From contig NZ_LR594662.1 in the NCBI RefSeq assembly GCF_901827175.1, positions 4,712,001-4,776,000 on the forward strand: a DNA stretch of 64,000 bases, read 5' to 3'. Both the position numbers and the translations under genes were made by a program. This document shows positions 18,901-28,341 of the stretch, piece by piece (within the stretch, counting starts at the first letter, position 1; the number at the start of each line of letters is the position of its first letter). The notes under the pieces were generated by a model. That model was not told where the DNA came from, searched no databases, and saw only the letters and a list, made by a program, of their open reading frames with translations. Source of the stretch: Variovorax sp. RA8. GTDB lineage: Bacteria; Pseudomonadota; Gammaproteobacteria; Burkholderiales; Burkholderiaceae_C.

Positions 18901-20463
18901 ATGATTTCATTGCTGCGCTCCGTCACACTCGTCATCGCGTGCCTGGCTACCGGCTGCGCGAGCTTGCCGCCACCCGGTCCCCGCGTCTCCGAGCAGGCAA
19001 TTCCCGCCTCGCCCCAGACAACACTCGGGCGCATCGCGCTGTCATTGAAAGCCGGGCCCGCCGGCCGGTCCGCCGTGCGACCCTTGCCGCAGGCGAGTTT
19101 CGCGCTCGATGCGCGGCTGGAGCTCATCCGCCGAGCGCAGGCCTCGCTGGACGTGCAGACCTACCATCTGGGCAACGACAAGACCGGCCTCCTGATCCTG
19201 CGCGAGCTGCGTGACGCAGCCCGGCGCGGCGTGAGAGTTCGGTTGCTGCTCGACGACTTCCATACAGTGGGCCTCGATCGCCCTCTGCTTGCATTGGCCG
19301 CGGAAGCCGGCGCCGAGGTACGCCTGTTCAATCCGTTTGCAGGTGGCCGCGAGCACACGGCCACGCGCTGGCTCTCCTTCTTCAGCGACTTCAGCCGCCT
19401 CAACCATCGCATGCACAACAAGCTCCTTGTCGCGGATGGCGCCATTGCGATCGCAGGCGGCCGCAACTTGGCTGACGAATATTTCATGCGCAGCAACGGG
19501 GCCAACTTCCTCGACTTCGAACTTCTGATGGCCGGCCCCGTCGTACCCCAGTCCGCGCGCATCTTCGACGAATACTGGAACAGCGATGTGGTGTATCCAT
19601 TGGCGCATGTGGCGCGCACGCATGACACCGCCGACACGCTGAAAGGCGAATTCGAGCTCGCCAGTTCCGAGGCACATGCACCCCGGCCCGACAGGCCACC
19701 CGAACTCGACGCCTTCGGCGAGCCGCCGCTAGGCCAGGAACTCGCACGCGGAGAGCTCCGATGGATGCGAGCCGAGGCCGACGCCTTTGCAGACAGCCCG
19801 AACAAGGCCCTCGGCAGTCGCCCCGCGGGCATGGTGACCCTTGCGCAACGCTGGTACGCGACCATGGAAGCCGCCAAGTCGCAGCTGATCGTGATTTCGC
19901 CGTACTTCATCCCCGGCGACAAAGGGATGGAACGCATCCGCGCCGCTCGAGCGCGCGGGTTGCACATCACCGTCATCACCAACTCCCTGGCTGACACCGA
20001 CGAGCCGCTGGTCAACGTGAACTACAACACTTATCGAGTCGCGCTGCTCCAGGCAGGTGTCGAACTGCTCGAGGTGAGCTCGCGCCAGATGAAGCGCAAT
20101 GGGGTCATGCGTCGCGCGCTGCGCGACGCGCAAGGCCGGCTGCACGGCAAGCTGGCCTTGATCGATCGCGAATGGGTTCTGCTCGGCTCCATGAACCTCG
20201 ACCCGCGCTCGGCACTGCTCAATACCGAATTCGGCGTGCGGGTACGCAGCTTCGAACTCACGCAAGCCCTGCACTATGCCTATCTGCTGGACAACGTCGA
20301 AGGCGTGTACCGCGTCAAGCTCGGGCCCGATGGCCAAGGCGTTCAGTGGGTGGGCACCGGCGACGAATCCAACGAAGTGCTGGACGACGAACCCGACTCC
20401 AGCATGCTGACGCGCCTTCAACTGCTGATGTTCTCGTGGTTCGTCCCGAGCGACCAGCTCTGA
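18901..20463 (+). CDS. phospholipase D-family lipoprotein (cardiolipin synthase-like)
   Basis: 520 residues. The signal peptide ends in a lipobox-like LATGC, so the protein is probably membrane-anchored by lipid. Two HKD catalytic motifs are present: HNKLLVADGAIAIAGGRN in the first half and HGKLALIDREWVLLGSMNLDPRS in the second, the layout of phospholipase D and cardiolipin synthase-type enzymes. It likely acts on phospholipids at the cell envelope. Codon use and GC are slightly lower than in neighbours. It converges with the CBS gene downstream. Confidence 0.85.
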   Translation: MISLLRSVTLVIACLATGCASLPPPGPRVSEQAIPASPQTTLGRIALSLKAGPAGRSAVRPLPQASFALDARLELIRRAQASLDVQTYHLGNDKTGLLILRELRDAARRGVRVRLLLDDFHTVGLDRPLLALAAEAGAEVRLFNPFAGGREHTATRWLSFFSDFSRLNHRMHNKLLVADGAIAIAGGRNLADEYFMRSNGANFLDFELLMAGPVVPQSARIFDEYWNSDVVYPLAHVARTHDTADTLKGEFELASSEAHAPRPDRPPELDAFGEPPLGQELARGELRWMRAEADAFADSPNKALGSRPAGMVTLAQRWYATMEAAKSQLIVISPYFIPGDKGMERIRAARARGLHITVITNSLADTDEPLVNVNYNTYRVALLQAGVELLEVSSRQMKRNGVMRRALRDAQGRLHGKLALIDREWVLLGSMNLDPRSALLNTEFGVRVRSFELTQALHYAYLLDNVEGVYRVKLGPDGQGVQWVGTGDESNEVLDDEPDSSMLTRLQLLMFSWFVPSDQL

Positions 20464-20476
20464 ACCGCTCGGAAGC

Positions 20477-20502
20477 AAAAAAGCGCGGCGCCCGGCGCGC
20501 CC
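20477..20502. terminator. possible intrinsic terminator between convergent genes
   Basis: The spacer between the phospholipase D gene and the CBS gene has a GC-rich stem (GGCGC / GCGCC around 20484-20500) and a run of six A at 20477-20482. Read on the minus strand this is a stem followed shortly by six T, which fits a terminator for the CBS gene. The stem is short and a few bases separate it from the T run. Confidence 0.45.
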
Positions 20503-20508
20503 AAGCAC

Positions 20509-20958
20509 TCAGGAAGACTCGTCCTCCGCCGGCCAGTCGCGGATGTAGGCCTTGAGCATCTTGTTCTCGAAGTTCTGGCTGTCCACCACCGCCTTGGCCA
20601 CGTCGTAGAAGCTGATCACGCCCATCAGCATGCGCTTGTCCATGACCGGCATGTAGCGCGCGTGGCGCTCGAGCATGATGCGGCGGATCTCGTCGAGGTC
20701 GGTTTCCAGCGTGCAGGTGACGGGGTGGTCGTCCATCGCCTTGCGCACCAGGGTGCCGCCGACCTGCCCGCCGTTGCCGACGATGGCGACAATCACTTCG
20801 CGGAAGGTGAGCATGCCCACGAGCTCGCCATGCTCCATGACGACGAGCGAGCCGATGTCCTTCTCGGCCATGGTATTGACGGCGTCGGCCAGGGGTTCTT
20901 CAGGCGTGATGGTGTAGAGCGTGTTGCCCTTCACACGCAGGATGTCGCTGACTTTCAT
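20509..20958 (-). CDS. tandem CBS-domain protein
   Basis: 149 residues made of two CBS motifs (about 10-60 and 75-130), including GNTLYTITPEEPLADAVNTM and HARYMPVMDKRMLMGVISFYDV. Such stand-alone Bateman modules sense adenosine nucleotides; the partner is unknown. The ATG at 20958 has a good ribosome site (GGAG, about 8 bases upstream) and is preferred over the longer frame to 21048. It is divergent from the sulfhydrylase gene. A degraded copy of its second half lies at 18738-18840. Confidence 0.88.
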   Translation of the reverse strand: MKVSDILRVKGNTLYTITPEEPLADAVNTMAEKDIGSLVVMEHGELVGMLTFREVIVAIVGNGGQVGGTLVRKAMDDHPVTCTLETDLDEIRRIMLERHARYMPVMDKRMLMGVISFYDVAKAVVDSQNFENKMLKAYIRDWPAEDESS

Positions 20959-21102
20959 CGTGTTGCTCCTCACTTGGCTCGGCGCTGCTGCCGAAATTGA
21001 ATATAGCCCACAATGGCCGCCCGTCCCCGGCCCCTGGCGCCATCGCACTCATTGCGCGCGTAACGGGGCATTGCAGAAACGACCTTGCTTCGAAAGGCCC
21101 CC

Positions 21103-22425
21103 ATGCCCGGCTATTCCGATCCCGGCTTCGACACGCTCGCGCTGCACGCCGGTGCCGCGCCCGACCCCGCCACCGGCGCGCGCGCCGTGCCGATCCACCT
21201 CAGCACCTCCTTCGTCTTCGAATCGAGCGACCACGCGGCCGCGCTTTTCAACCTGGAGCGCGCGGGCCATGTGTACTCGCGCATCAGCAACCCGACCAAC
21301 GCAGTGTTCGAGCAGCGCGTAGCCGCGCTGGAAGGCGGCATCGGCGCGATCGCCACCGCCAGCGGGCAGGCCGCGCTGCACCTGTCGATCGCCACGCTGA
21401 TGGGCGCGGGCGCGCACATCGTCGCCAGCACGGCGCTCTACGGCGGCTCGCAGAATCTCCTGCACTACACGCTGCGGCGCTTCGGCATCGCGACCACCTT
21501 CGTCAAGCCCGGCGACCTCGACGGCTGGCGTGCCGCGATCCGGCCCGAGACGCGGCTGCTCTTCGGCGAGACCGTGGGCAACCCCGGCCTCGACGTGCTC
21601 GACATCCCGGCCGTCAGCGACATCGCGCATGCGGCCGGCGTGCCGCTGCTGGTGGACTCCACCCTGACCTCGCCCTACCTGATCAAGCCTTTCGACTGGG
21701 GCGCCGACCTGGTCTACCACTCCGCCACCAAGTTCCTCTCGGGCCATGGCACGGTGATCGGCGGCGTGGTGGTCGACGGCGGCAGCTTCGACTGGGAGCG
21801 CTCGGGCAAGTTCGCCGAGCTGACCCAGGCCTACGAGGGCTTCCACAACATGGTGTTCAGCGAGGAGAGCACGGTGGGTGCCTTCCTCCTGCGCGCGCGG
21901 CGCGAGGGGCTGCGCGACTTCGGCGCCTCGATGAGCCCGCACACCGCCTGGCTGATCCTGCAGGGCATCGAGACCCTGCCGCTGCGCATGGAGCGCCACA
22001 TCGACAACACGCAGAAGGTGGTGGAGTTCCTGGTCTCCCATCCTTTCGTGGCGCATGTGGGCCATCCGCTGCTCGAATCGCACCCCAGCCATGCGCTGGC
22101 CGGCAAGCTGCTGCGCCACGGCGCCAAGGGTGCGGGCGCGGTCTTCAGCTTCGACCTCAAGGGCAACCGGCAGCAGGGCAAGGTCTTCATCGAGACGCTG
22201 AAGCTGTTCAGCCACCTGGCCAACGTGGGCGACTGCCGCAGCCTGGTGATCCACCCCGCGAGCACCACGCACTTCCGCATGACGGACGATGCGCTCGCCG
22301 CAGCGGGCATCTCGCAGGGCACCATCCGGCTTTCGATCGGGCTGGAGGATCCGGCCGACCTGATCGACGACCTCAAGCGCGCACTGAAGGCAGCAGAGAA
22401 GGCGGCAGAAAAGGCAGGCGCATGA
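21103..22425 (+). CDS. metY: O-acetyl/succinylhomoserine sulfhydrylase (PLP enzyme)
   Basis: 440 residues of the Cys/Met metabolism PLP family. Seen: GHVYSRISNPTNAVFEQR, the cofactor-phosphate loop SGQAALH, and the PLP lysine in SATKFLSGHG, then HPASTTH near the C-terminus. Length fits the MetY-type O-acetylhomoserine aminocarboxypropyltransferase better than shorter MetZ proteins, but the acyl donor is not settled. It makes homocysteine by direct sulfhydrylation in methionine synthesis. The ATG at 21103 follows GAAAGG. Its stop overlaps the next gene by 4 bp. Confidence 0.85.
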   Translation: MPGYSDPGFDTLALHAGAAPDPATGARAVPIHLSTSFVFESSDHAAALFNLERAGHVYSRISNPTNAVFEQRVAALEGGIGAIATASGQAALHLSIATLMGAGAHIVASTALYGGSQNLLHYTLRRFGIATTFVKPGDLDGWRAAIRPETRLLFGETVGNPGLDVLDIPAVSDIAHAAGVPLLVDSTLTSPYLIKPFDWGADLVYHSATKFLSGHGTVIGGVVVDGGSFDWERSGKFAELTQAYEGFHNMVFSEESTVGAFLLRARREGLRDFGASMSPHTAWLILQGIETLPLRMERHIDNTQKVVEFLVSHPFVAHVGHPLLESHPSHALAGKLLRHGAKGAGAVFSFDLKGNRQQGKVFIETLKLFSHLANVGDCRSLVIHPASTTHFRMTDDALAAAGISQGTIRLSIGLEDPADLIDDLKRALKAAEKAAEKAGA

Positions 22426-23237
22426 TGGAATTTTTGGTCAACGGCCACAAGACCTACTGCTACACCGGCGGCAAGCCCTTCGATGCCGCGAAGCCGACGG
22501 TGGTGTTCATCCACGGCGTGCTCAACGACCACAGCGTGTGGATCCTGCAAAGCCGCTGGTTCGCCCATCATGGCTGGAACGTGCTGGCGCCCGACCTGCC
22601 GGGGCATTGCAGGAGCGCGGGCCCGCCGCCCGCGAGCGTGGAAGAGGCGGCGCAATCCGTGATTGCGCTGCTCGACGCCGCGGGCATCGAGAAGGCCGCC
22701 CTCATCGGCCACAGCTTCGGCTCGCTGATCGCGCTGGAGGTCGCGGCACGCGCGCCGCTGCGCGTGTCGCATCTGGCGCTGGTCGGCACCGCCTATCCGA
22801 TGAAGGTCTCGCCGGCGCTGCTCGACGGTGCGCTGAACGACCCGCTGCGCGCCATCGACATGGTCAACAGTTTCTCGCACTCGATGCTGGCGCCGCCGCC
22901 CTCCACGCTGGGCCCGGGCACCTGGCTCTACGGCGGCTCGCGCGCGCTGATGCGCCGCGTGCTGGCGAGCAACCGCGAGGCGAATGTGTTCCACATCGGC
23001 TTCAAGGCCTGCAACGACTACGCGGGCGGCGACGCCGCGATGGCCGCGGTGCAGTGCCCCGTCCTGTTCGTGCTCGGCAAGTCCGACCAGATGACGCCGC
23101 CCCGTGCCACGCAGGCGCTGATCGGCAAGGCCAGCGGCGCGCGCGTGGTCCACGTCGCCGCCGGCCATCAGCTGATGAGCGAGGCGCCGGACGAGGTGCT
23201 GTTCGCGCTGCGGGACTTCCTCAGCGCAGCGCGTTGA
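22422..23237 (+). CDS. alpha/beta hydrolase
   Basis: 271 residues of the alpha/beta-hydrolase fold: oxyanion HGVLNDHSVW, LAPDLPGHCRS, nucleophile elbow GHSFGS with Ser, acid in VLGKSDQMTPP, and C-terminal His in AAGHQLM. The ATGA overlap with the sulfhydrylase gene points to co-expression; because homoserine acyltransferases share this fold it is tempting to link it to methionine synthesis, but the motif set is that of a generic hydrolase. The last 17 bp overlap the convergent NAD(P)-binding gene. Confidence 0.82.
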   Translation: MMEFLVNGHKTYCYTGGKPFDAAKPTVVFIHGVLNDHSVWILQSRWFAHHGWNVLAPDLPGHCRSAGPPPASVEEAAQSVIALLDAAGIEKAALIGHSFGSLIALEVAARAPLRVSHLALVGTAYPMKVSPALLDGALNDPLRAIDMVNSFSHSMLAPPPSTLGPGTWLYGGSRALMRRVLASNREANVFHIGFKACNDYAGGDAAMAAVQCPVLFVLGKSDQMTPPRATQALIGKASGARVVHVAAGHQLMSEAPDEVLFALRDFLSAAR

Positions 23238-23883
23238 TGTCCGGCATCTCCACCAGCGGCGCCCGCGCGCCGCGCTTGGCGGCAACCAGCATGGCGCGGC
23301 CGAGCTGCTCGCTGGTCGTCACGCGGTTCGGTGCCAGCCGGCGCACCAGGCCGAACAGGGGGCCGAGCAGCAGGTAGATCCACCGGTAGACCGCCGTCCT
23401 GGAGCGCACCCCGTGCAGCGGCTGGATGAAGCCGGGGCGGAACATGTAGGCGGCCTTGAAGGGCAGGCGCATCAACGCGTTCTCGGTCTCGCCCTTGACG
23501 CGCGCCCACATGCGCGGGCCGCGCTCGCTGCTGTCGGTGCCGGCGCCGGAGACGTAGATGAAGCTCATCTGCGGATTGAGGCGCACCAGCAGCCGGGCCG
23601 CCGCCAGCGTGATGTCGCAGGTGACGCGCCGGTAGTCTTCCTCGCTCATGCCGACCGAGGAGACGCCGAGGCAGAAGAAGCAGGCGTCGTAGCCCGCGAG
23701 CTGCTTCTGGACCGCGCTGTAGTCCATCAGGTCGGGCACGACCAGCTCGTGCAGCTTCGGATGCTGCACGCCCGTAGCGCGCCGCCCGACACTGAGCACC
23801 CGGCGCACGTCCGGGTCGAGCAGGCATTCGCGCAGCACGCCCTGCCCCACCATGCCGGTCGCGCCGAAGAGCAGGACGTTCAT
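23221..23883 (-). CDS. NAD(P)-binding Rossmann protein (YbjT/atypical SDR type)
   Basis: 220 residues starting with the dinucleotide-binding motif LLFGATGMVGQGVL. It resembles the atypical short-chain dehydrogenases with an NmrA/HTATIP2-like layout (VSVGRRATG, FIYVSGAGTD, RPGFIQPL). ATG at 23883 is chosen because the Rossmann strand begins two residues later; an upstream frame extension is not conserved in kind. The reaction is unknown. It probably follows the thioredoxin-like gene in a short operon (25-bp gap). Confidence 0.8.
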   Translation of the reverse strand: MNVLLFGATGMVGQGVLRECLLDPDVRRVLSVGRRATGVQHPKLHELVVPDLMDYSAVQKQLAGYDACFFCLGVSSVGMSEEDYRRVTCDITLAAARLLVRLNPQMSFIYVSGAGTDSSERGPRMWARVKGETENALMRLPFKAAYMFRPGFIQPLHGVRSRTAVYRWIYLLLGPLFGLVRRLAPNRVTTSEQLGRAMLVAAKRGARAPLVEMPDINALR

Positions 23884-23908
23884 GGCTGGGCGCGGATGGG
23901 TCGGGGTG

Positions 23909-24292
23909 CTAGGCGACTTCGAAGGTGCCGGGCTCGCGCGCCAGCGCACCGAGCAGGGCCTCGACCTCGGGACTCGCGGCCTGTGCCGGCTGCAGGGCGC
24001 CGAGCATGCGCGCCAGCGTCCCGGCATGCGGCAGCATAGGCCCGAGGAAGCGGGTGCCGGACGCGCCGGCCACCAGCAGGGTGGGAAAGGTCTCGACGTC
24101 GAAGTCGTCGGCCAGCTCGGCATGGTCCTCGATGTCGACCCAGGCGAAGCGGAACTGCGGATGGGCGCGTGCCACCTGCTCGAACAGCGGCCGGTACTCG
24201 CGGCAGGCGCCGCACCATTCGGCGCAGAGGCAGACCACCCACAGGGTCTCGCCGGCGGCTCGCAGGGTCTCGGGGGTGGCGGAATCGTTCAA
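23909..24292 (-). CDS. thioredoxin-fold protein
   Basis: About 127 residues with the redox motif WCGAC in LCAEWCGACREYRPLF and the cis-Pro segment FPTLLV, both typical of thioredoxins. No ATG precedes the domain; a TTG at 24292 is the most plausible start, so the N-terminus is uncertain by several residues. No signal peptide is seen, so the protein is cytosolic. Partner proteins are unknown. It sits between a Rossmann-fold gene and a YihY-family gene on the same strand. Confidence 0.75.
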   Translation of the reverse strand: MNDSATPETLRAAGETLWVVCLCAEWCGACREYRPLFEQVARAHPQFRFAWVDIEDHAELADDFDVETFPTLLVAGASGTRFLGPMLPHAGTLARMLGALQPAQAASPEVEALLGALAREPGTFEVA

Positions 24293-24326
24293 GGTCGAAT
24301 GAATGAGGTGGAACGGACCGCCGCCA

Positions 24327-25535
24327 TTATCGGCAAGGCAGCACATCCTGCAGCAGCAGCGTGCGCAAGGGGCCGCGCTGCCACAGGTTATCCAGGGGCG
24401 GCGACCGCGGCACCAGCAGTTGCACGAGCAGCGGCTCGAGCGAGGTGCGACCGGGGTCGGCCAACAGCACGTAGCGCGGATCCTCGTCGTCCGGCTCCTC
24501 GGCCAGCGGCCCGATCCAGTCGAGCGCGACGAGCGTCTCCAGCACCGGCGCCAGCTGCAGCGCATCGACCCGCATCCGCGCCACCAGCTCGGCCGCGCCC
24601 AGCCCCTTGGCGGGCGTGGCCTTCGCCAGCGCCAGCTGCTGCAGCGCCTCCACCGCCAGCTGCAGGGGCCAGCCGGGCATGCCGCCGCGCCGCGCCACGC
24701 CGCTCAGCAGGCTGGGCAGGTAGGCCGCGATCACCGCGCCCAGCAGCACGATGACCCAGGCGACATAGATCCACACCAGCAGTATCGGCACCGTCGCGAA
24801 GGCGCCGTAGAGCACCGAGTAGGTCGGCACCAGGCTCAGGTAGTAGGCGAGCACCCGCTTGGCGATCTCGATGGCGGCCGCCACGAAGAAGCCGCCGGCC
24901 CACGCATGGGCCCACTTGACGTGCGTGTTGGGCACGTAGTGGTAGAGCGAGGCCATGCCGCCCGCCAGCAGCACGAACTCGAAGGTGTCGAACGCCAGCT
25001 TGAGCATGCCGCGGACGCCGACCCACTCGCGCGAGACCGAGAAGACGTAGGCCGTGGTGCTCAGGCTCAGCGCCAGCACCAGCGGCCCGAGCGTGATGGC
25101 GGCCCAGTAGACCAGCACCCGCTGCGCGAAAGGCCGCGGCGTGCGCACGCGCCAGATGTTGTTGAGCGTCTTGTCGATGGTGAGGATCAGCGCGATGGCG
25201 GTGACCAGCAGCACCAGCAGGCCCGCGACGCCCAGCCCGCTGGCCTTGCTCGCGAACTGGTTGAGATAGCCCAGCACCTGGCGTGCGATGTTGTCCGGGA
25301 TCAGGCTCTCGATCAGCCAGCGCTGCACCCGCCCCTGCATGGTCGCGAACATCGGGAACACCGTGAACAGCGCCAGCGCCAGGGTGAAGAAGGGCACCAA
25401 CGCGATGGTGGTGGTGAAGGTGAGGCTGCTGGCGGTCAGGCCCAGCCGGTCCTTGCGGAAGCGCTCGCCCAGCACCGCGGCCGTGTTGCCCCAGGGAAAG
25501 TGCGAAAGATCCCTCCAGAGTTCCCGGCGATTCAT
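24327..25535 (-). CDS. YihY/UPF0761 family inner-membrane protein
   Basis: 402 residues. The N-terminal 270 residues hold about six transmembrane helices (for example VPFFTLALALFTVFPMF, GLLVLLVTAIALILTI, LLVWIYVAWVIVLLGAVIAAYL) in the pattern of the YihY family, once misnamed ribonuclease BN. A hydrophilic C-terminal domain of about 120 residues may be a winged helix. Function is not established. The ATG at 25535 is closest to the conserved FRKDRLGLTASSLTF segment. Confidence 0.85.
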   Translation of the reverse strand: MNRRELWRDLSHFPWGNTAAVLGERFRKDRLGLTASSLTFTTTIALVPFFTLALALFTVFPMFATMQGRVQRWLIESLIPDNIARQVLGYLNQFASKASGLGVAGLLVLLVTAIALILTIDKTLNNIWRVRTPRPFAQRVLVYWAAITLGPLVLALSLSTTAYVFSVSREWVGVRGMLKLAFDTFEFVLLAGGMASLYHYVPNTHVKWAHAWAGGFFVAAAIEIAKRVLAYYLSLVPTYSVLYGAFATVPILLVWIYVAWVIVLLGAVIAAYLPSLLSGVARRGGMPGWPLQLAVEALQQLALAKATPAKGLGAAELVARMRVDALQLAPVLETLVALDWIGPLAEEPDDEDPRYVLLADPGRTSLEPLLVQLLVPRSPPLDNLWQRGPLRTLLLQDVLPCR

Positions 25536-25607
25536 GGCGGCTATCATGCCATCGGGTCCCGCGCCAGCCCGGCGCCGGCCGCCCCCGTTGCCCGTTCCCT
25601 GCCCGCC

Positions 25608-26009
25608 GTGACTCCTCCCGCCATCCCCTCCTCCGTCTCCGCCACGCGCTGGCTCGCCGTCGGCAGCCTGGTCGGGCTGATCGTGCTCGGGCTGGCCTGG
25701 GAGCTGTGGCTGGCGCCGCTGCGACCGGGCGGCTCCTGGCTCGCGCTCAAGGTGCTGCCGCTGGTCATCCCGCTCGCCGGCCTGCTGAAGAACCGGATGT
25801 ACACCTACCGCTGGGTCAGCCTGCTGGTCTGGCTTTACTTCACCGAGGGCGTGGTGCGCGCCTGGAGCGACCTCGACGGCACCGGCCGCCTGCTGGCGCT
25901 GGGCGAGGTCGTGCTGTGCCTCGCGCTGTTCGCGGCCTGTGCCTGGCATGTGCGCCTGCGGCTGCGTCATGCGCGGGCTGCCCGCGAACTGGAAGGAGTT
26001 GCGCCATGA
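25608..26009 (+). CDS. DUF2069-type small membrane protein
   Basis: 133 residues with four predicted transmembrane segments (about 15-35, 45-60, 68-84 and 100-120) and the RMYTYRWVSLLVWLYFTEG segment that marks DUF2069 proteins. It starts with GTG, is divergent from the YihY-family gene, and its stop overlaps the next gene by 4 bp (ATGA). No function is known for the family. Confidence 0.75.
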   Translation: MTPPAIPSSVSATRWLAVGSLVGLIVLGLAWELWLAPLRPGGSWLALKVLPLVIPLAGLLKNRMYTYRWVSLLVWLYFTEGVVRAWSDLDGTGRLLALGEVVLCLALFAACAWHVRLRLRHARAARELEGVAP

Positions 26010-27427
26010 GTGCAGTGCTGATCGACAAGCTGCGCGCCGTGGTCGGCGCCGCCAACGTGCTGACGGAGGGCGACCTCGGCGCCTGGGAGCAGGACTGGCG
26101 CAAGCGCTCCCGCGGCAAGGCGCTGGCCGTGGTGCGGCCGGGCAGCACCCAGCAGGTGGCCGAGGTGGTGAAGGCATGCGCCGCCGCCGGCCGGGCGATC
26201 GTGCCGCAGGGCGGCAACACCGGCCTCGCGGTCGGCTCGATTCCGGACGAGAGCGGCACCCAGGTCGTGCTGAGCCTGCAGCGCATGAACGCCATCCGCG
26301 GCATCGACGCCGCCAACCTCGCGATGACGGTGGAGGCCGGCTGCGTGCTGCAGACCCTGCAGGAGACGGCCGCCAAGGCCGGCTTCCTGTTCCCGCTGAG
26401 CCTGGCGGCCGAGGGCAGTTGCACCATCGGCGGCAACCTCGCGACCAATGCCGGCGGCACGCAGGTGCTGCGCTACGGCAATGCGCGCGATCTGTGCCTG
26501 GGGCTCGAAGTGGTGACGGCGCAGGGCGGCATCTGGGAAGGCACCAGCGGCCTGCGCAAGGACAACACCGGCTACGACCTGCGCGACCTGATGATCGGCA
26601 GCGAGGGCACGCTGGGCATCATCACCGCCGCCACCCTGAAGCTGTATCCGCTCCCGGCCGCGCGGCTCACCGCCTGGGCCGCCGTGCCCACGCTCGAGCA
26701 CGCAGTCGAGCTACTGGGCCTGGCCCACAAGCGCCTGGGCGCAGGCCTCACGGGCTTCGAGGTGATGGGCCGCTTCGCGCTCAGCCTCGTGGCAAAGCAT
26801 TTCCCCGCCCTGCGCGTGCCCTTCCTCGAGGACGATGGCGTGCCCTACTGCGTGCTGCTCGAGAATTCGGACAACGAGTCGGAAGACCATGCCCGCGCCC
26901 GCTTCGAGGCCCTGCTCGAAACCGCCTTCGAGGCCGGCTGCGTCAGCGACGCGGTTGTCGCCGAAAACCTGACGCAGGCGCACCAGCTCTGGCACGTGCG
27001 CGAGAGCATCCCGCTGGCGCAGGCCGAGGAAGGGCTCAACATCAAGCACGACATCTCGATTCCAGTCTCGCGCATCCCGGCCTTCGTGGAGCAGACCGAC
27101 GCATTGCTCGAATACGAGCTGCCCGGCGTGCGGCTGGTGAACTTCGGCCACCTCGGCGACGGCAACCTGCACTACAACGTGCAGGCGCCGGTCGGCGCCC
27201 ACAACGCCAACTTCCTGCGCGACCACGAGGCGCGCATCAACACGCTGGTCTACGAGGCCGTCCGCCAGTTCGAGGGCTCCTTCTCGGCCGAGCACGGCGT
27301 CGGCTCGCTCAAGGTCGAGACGCTGGAGAAGCACAAGTCGCCGGTGGCGCTGGAGATGATGCGCGCCATCAAGCGGGCGCTCGACCCGCAGAACACGCTA
27401 AACCCAGGGCGGGTGATCCGGATCTGA
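26006..27427 (+). CDS. FAD-linked oxidase, GlcD/D-2-hydroxyacid dehydrogenase type
   Basis: 473 residues with an N-terminal PCMH-type FAD domain ([45 protein letters not shown]) and a C-terminal FAD-oxidase domain ([33 protein letters not shown]). This is the layout of D-lactate, D-2-hydroxyglutarate and glycolate dehydrogenases; the substrate is not fixed by these motifs. It is translationally coupled to the DUF2069 gene and lies 22 bp upstream of thyA, possibly in the same transcript. Confidence 0.88.
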   Translation: MSAVLIDKLRAVVGAANVLTEGDLGAWEQDWRKRSRGKALAVVRPGSTQQVAEVVKACAAAGRAIVPQGGNTGLAVGSIPDESGTQVVLSLQRMNAIRGIDAANLAMTVEAGCVLQTLQETAAKAGFLFPLSLAAEGSCTIGGNLATNAGGTQVLRYGNARDLCLGLEVVTAQGGIWEGTSGLRKDNTGYDLRDLMIGSEGTLGIITAATLKLYPLPAARLTAWAAVPTLEHAVELLGLAHKRLGAGLTGFEVMGRFALSLVAKHFPALRVPFLEDDGVPYCVLLENSDNESEDHARARFEALLETAFEAGCVSDAVVAENLTQAHQLWHVRESIPLAQAEEGLNIKHDISIPVSRIPAFVEQTDALLEYELPGVRLVNFGHLGDGNLHYNVQAPVGAHNANFLRDHEARINTLVYEAVRQFEGSFSAEHGVGSLKVETLEKHKSPVALEMMRAIKRALDPQNTLNPGRVIRI

Positions 27428-27449
27428 AGCGAGGCAAAATTCCCCTGAC

Positions 27450-28004
27450 ATGACCCTCCGCCCCACCCGCTCCCAATACGAAGACTTCATGCGCCACGTC
27501 GACACCCACGGCGTGCACAAGAGCGACCGCACCGGCACCGGCACCAAGAGCGTGTTCGGCTACCAGATGCGCTTCGACCTGGCCGAAGGCTTCCCGCTGG
27601 TCACCACCAAGAAGGTGCACCTCAAGTCCATCATCCAGGAACTGCTGTGGTTCCTGACCGGCTCCGGCAACAACAACTGGCTCAAGGAGCGCGGCGTCAC
27701 CATCTGGGACGAGTGGGCGCGCGAGGACGGCGACCTCGGCCCGGTCTACGGCGTGCAGTGGCGCAGCTGGCCGACGCCCGACGGCGGCCACATCGACCAG
27801 ATCCAGCAGGTCATCGACACCCTCAGGACCAACCCGGACTCGCGCCGCATCATCGTCAGCGCCTGGAACGTGGCCGAGTTGTCGAAGATGGCGCTGATGC
27901 CCTGCCACGCCTTCTTCCAGTTCTACGTGGCCCCGCCGCAGGCGCCGGGCGAGCGCGGCAAGCTGAGCTGCCAGCTCTACCAGCGCAGCGCCGACATCTT
28001 CCTG
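27450..28004 (+). pseudogene. thyA: thymidylate synthase, 5' part (gene split by the island)
   Basis: Codons 1-185 of a normal bacterial thyA, with [11 protein letters not shown], the catalytic Cys152 in MPCHAFFQF and the [10 protein letters not shown] segment. The conserved sequence then stops abruptly after Leu185; the reading frame runs on into island DNA to 28403 and would add about 130 unrelated residues. The remaining 92 codons (beginning [12 protein letters not shown]) are found 17.5 kb away at 45471-45749. The fragment lacks the dimer and substrate-binding C-terminal third and cannot be an active enzyme. Joined, the two parts make a 277-residue ThyA of normal size. Confidence 0.93.
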
Positions 28005-28008
28005 TTTC

Positions 28009-28037
28009 CCGGCCAAAATAGTTTTGTTCAATCCATC
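28009..28037 (+). repeat. left terminal inverted repeat of the island
   Basis: CCGGCCAAA (28009-28017), then TTTTGT (28022-28027) and TCAATCCATC (28028-28037). The reverse complement of the right end (45434-45458) reads CCGGCCAAA, TTTTGT, CCAATACATC without the four-base spacer. A second copy of TTGTTCAATC lies at 28102-28111 and TGGACAAAAT, also present at the right end, lies at 28119-28128. These are likely recombinase-binding sites of the left attachment end. Confidence 0.7.
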
Positions 28038-28341
28038 CTGCCGAAAGCGGAGGTTTTTTATGCTGGTCGCCTGATTAAATTCCATCTATTCTTTTGTTCA
28101 CTTGTTCAATCTTTGAGGTGGACAAAATGGCGCATCTTGCAGATTGGTTCTTGCTCGAGACCGGGTTGCGCACCTCGGAAGCGCTTCGCATCTGGACCAA
28201 GGACACTCCATGGTGGCTTTGGTCATCTACGCCTCTGGGGTCCATTGACCAGCGCTCCCCGTCAACAGTCAATCAGTGCGCCGAGACAGTTCGCGCGTCC
28301 ATGCGGTACACGCAGCGCGACCCGAGGAACGGCGGTGCACG
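28038..28341. other. island left-end spacer with recombinase-like remnant
   Basis: No intact gene. It holds extra copies of the terminal repeat words (28092-28128). A short stretch at about 28127-28205 on the plus strand encodes [20 protein letters not shown], which resembles the first-arginine region of tyrosine recombinases, including the first recombinase of this island ([16 protein letters not shown]). This may be a remnant of another recombinase gene; the match is short. Confidence 0.4.
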
